From: Flavobacteriales bacterium UBA1993
GTDB taxonomy: Bacteria; Bacteroidota; Bacteroidia; Flavobacteriales_G; Salibacteraceae
Assembly (NCBI GenBank): GCA_002336485.1
Contig: DDCZ01000078.1
Span: 1 to 64,000, forward strand
Direction: 5' to 3'
DNA length: 64,000 nt
In this document: in pieces, positions 63,758-64,000 of the stretch
Layout: each line of letters opens with the position of its first letter
Numbering within the stretch: position 1 is the first letter of the stretch
Program-made: the position numbers and the translations under genes
Notes under the pieces: model-generated
Seen by the model: the letters and a program-made list of their open reading frames with translations, nothing else
Database searches by the model: none
Told to the model about the DNA's origin: nothing

Positions 63758-64000
63758 CAGATAAATCTTCGGCCATTATACCTAAATCGGGAATTACTTA
63801 CAGGAAATACTACAATGTTTCCGAGTACAGATCTGAATTATGGAATGGCCTAAAGGATGAAGCAAACCAGCTAAATGTTGATGCCGATGGCGATCAAGGG
63901 GATCTAATAAAATCCATTCACGGGGTCATTGCCGAGTTGGAGAAAATTGAAAAGTATTGGGCCTTCCCAGGATTGGTTCGAATCAACCAACTGAAAGAAT
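63754..64000 (+). CDS. Start of a further gene in the aminotransferase/nitrilase unit (3' end outside window)
   Basis: An ATGA overlap with the nitrilase gene starts an open frame of 82 codons that runs off the window. The N-terminus (MTDKSSAIIP, GITYRKYYNVSEYRS, EKYWAFPG) suggests a soluble protein. In my recollection large Orn/Lys/Arg-type decarboxylases carry a similar N-terminal extension, which would fit a polyamine or GABA pathway. The remaining sequence is too short to confirm this. Confidence 0.7.
   Translation, partial: MTDKSSAIIPKSGITYRKYYNVSEYRSELWNGLKDEANQLNVDADGDQGDLIKSIHGVIAELEKIEKYWAFPGLVRINQLKE

Overview
The window is a single gene-dense stretch of a Bacteroidota chromosome with no mobile elements, CRISPR or rRNA. 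The organism looks like a marine or aquatic member of Flavobacteriales or a close relative. This rests on several type IX secretion (T9SS) and gliding-type proteins (plug protein, PorP/SprF, a PorE-like OmpA protein, a PKD adhesin with a type B sorting domain, a GldI-like lipoprotein). It also rests on a short primary sigma factor with a Bacteroidota-type promoter (TTG, 20 bases, TAnnTTTG), a long-form GAPDH, an S46 dipeptidyl peptidase, a GWxTD protein and a complete Na+-NQR operon. The lineage call is inference from gene content; no rRNA is present to confirm it.

Layout. 1-7.1 kb: the end of a charged coiled-coil protein, a small acidic lipoprotein, a propeller-type sensor kinase, a beta-barrel gene broken by an in-frame TAA, an inward-rectifier K+ channel and a lipoate ligase. 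7.2-11.7 kb: a DHH phosphoesterase followed by three FKBP lipoproteins (the first GldI-like), facing the T9SS plug protein. 12-19.3 kb: nqrABCDEF, an ApbE flavin transferase and a small Cys-rich membrane protein that may be the NqrM-type maturation factor. 19.3-24.9 kb: a membrane glycosyltransferase, a GIN-domain lipoprotein, a PagL-like deacylase, MazG, a ZIP transporter and a methyltransferase. 24.9-28.3 kb: an S46 peptidase and a SiaB/SiaC pair. 28.3-34.3 kb: a phosphoglycosyl transferase with a lipoprotein partner, a Gfo/Idh/MocA oxidoreductase, Pcm, a beta-barrel and lipoprotein pair, and SmpB. 34.3-41.9 kb: a divergent T9SS adhesin cassette. 42 kb: tRNA-Lys between terminators. 42-48.1 kb: GWxTD protein, SLC13 permease, zinc-ribbon protein, DgkA, and a hybrid histidine kinase split by an in-frame TAG. 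48.2-56 kb: both methylmalonyl-CoA mutase subunits, a DivIC/FtsB-like protein, GAPDH, RpoD and an HtrA protease. 56.2-64 kb: dapF, a GNAT acetyltransferase and mltG; recR, an unusual GT2 fusion and a small lipoprotein; then a class III aminotransferase, a nitrilase-fold amidohydrolase and a cut-off third gene.

Functional themes are sodium bioenergetics (NQR with its flavinylation enzyme), cell-surface export and folding (T9SS parts, FKBP lipoproteins, HtrA), envelope polysaccharide synthesis, and household genes. The observations most worth a second look are the two single-codon interruptions (TAA at 4994, TAG at 47860), the SiaB/SiaC pair without its usual partners, the GT2 protein fused to a phosphoglycosyl-transferase-like part that lacks the catalytic motifs, and the candidate NqrM homologue. 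No clearly new multi-gene defence or mobile system is visible.
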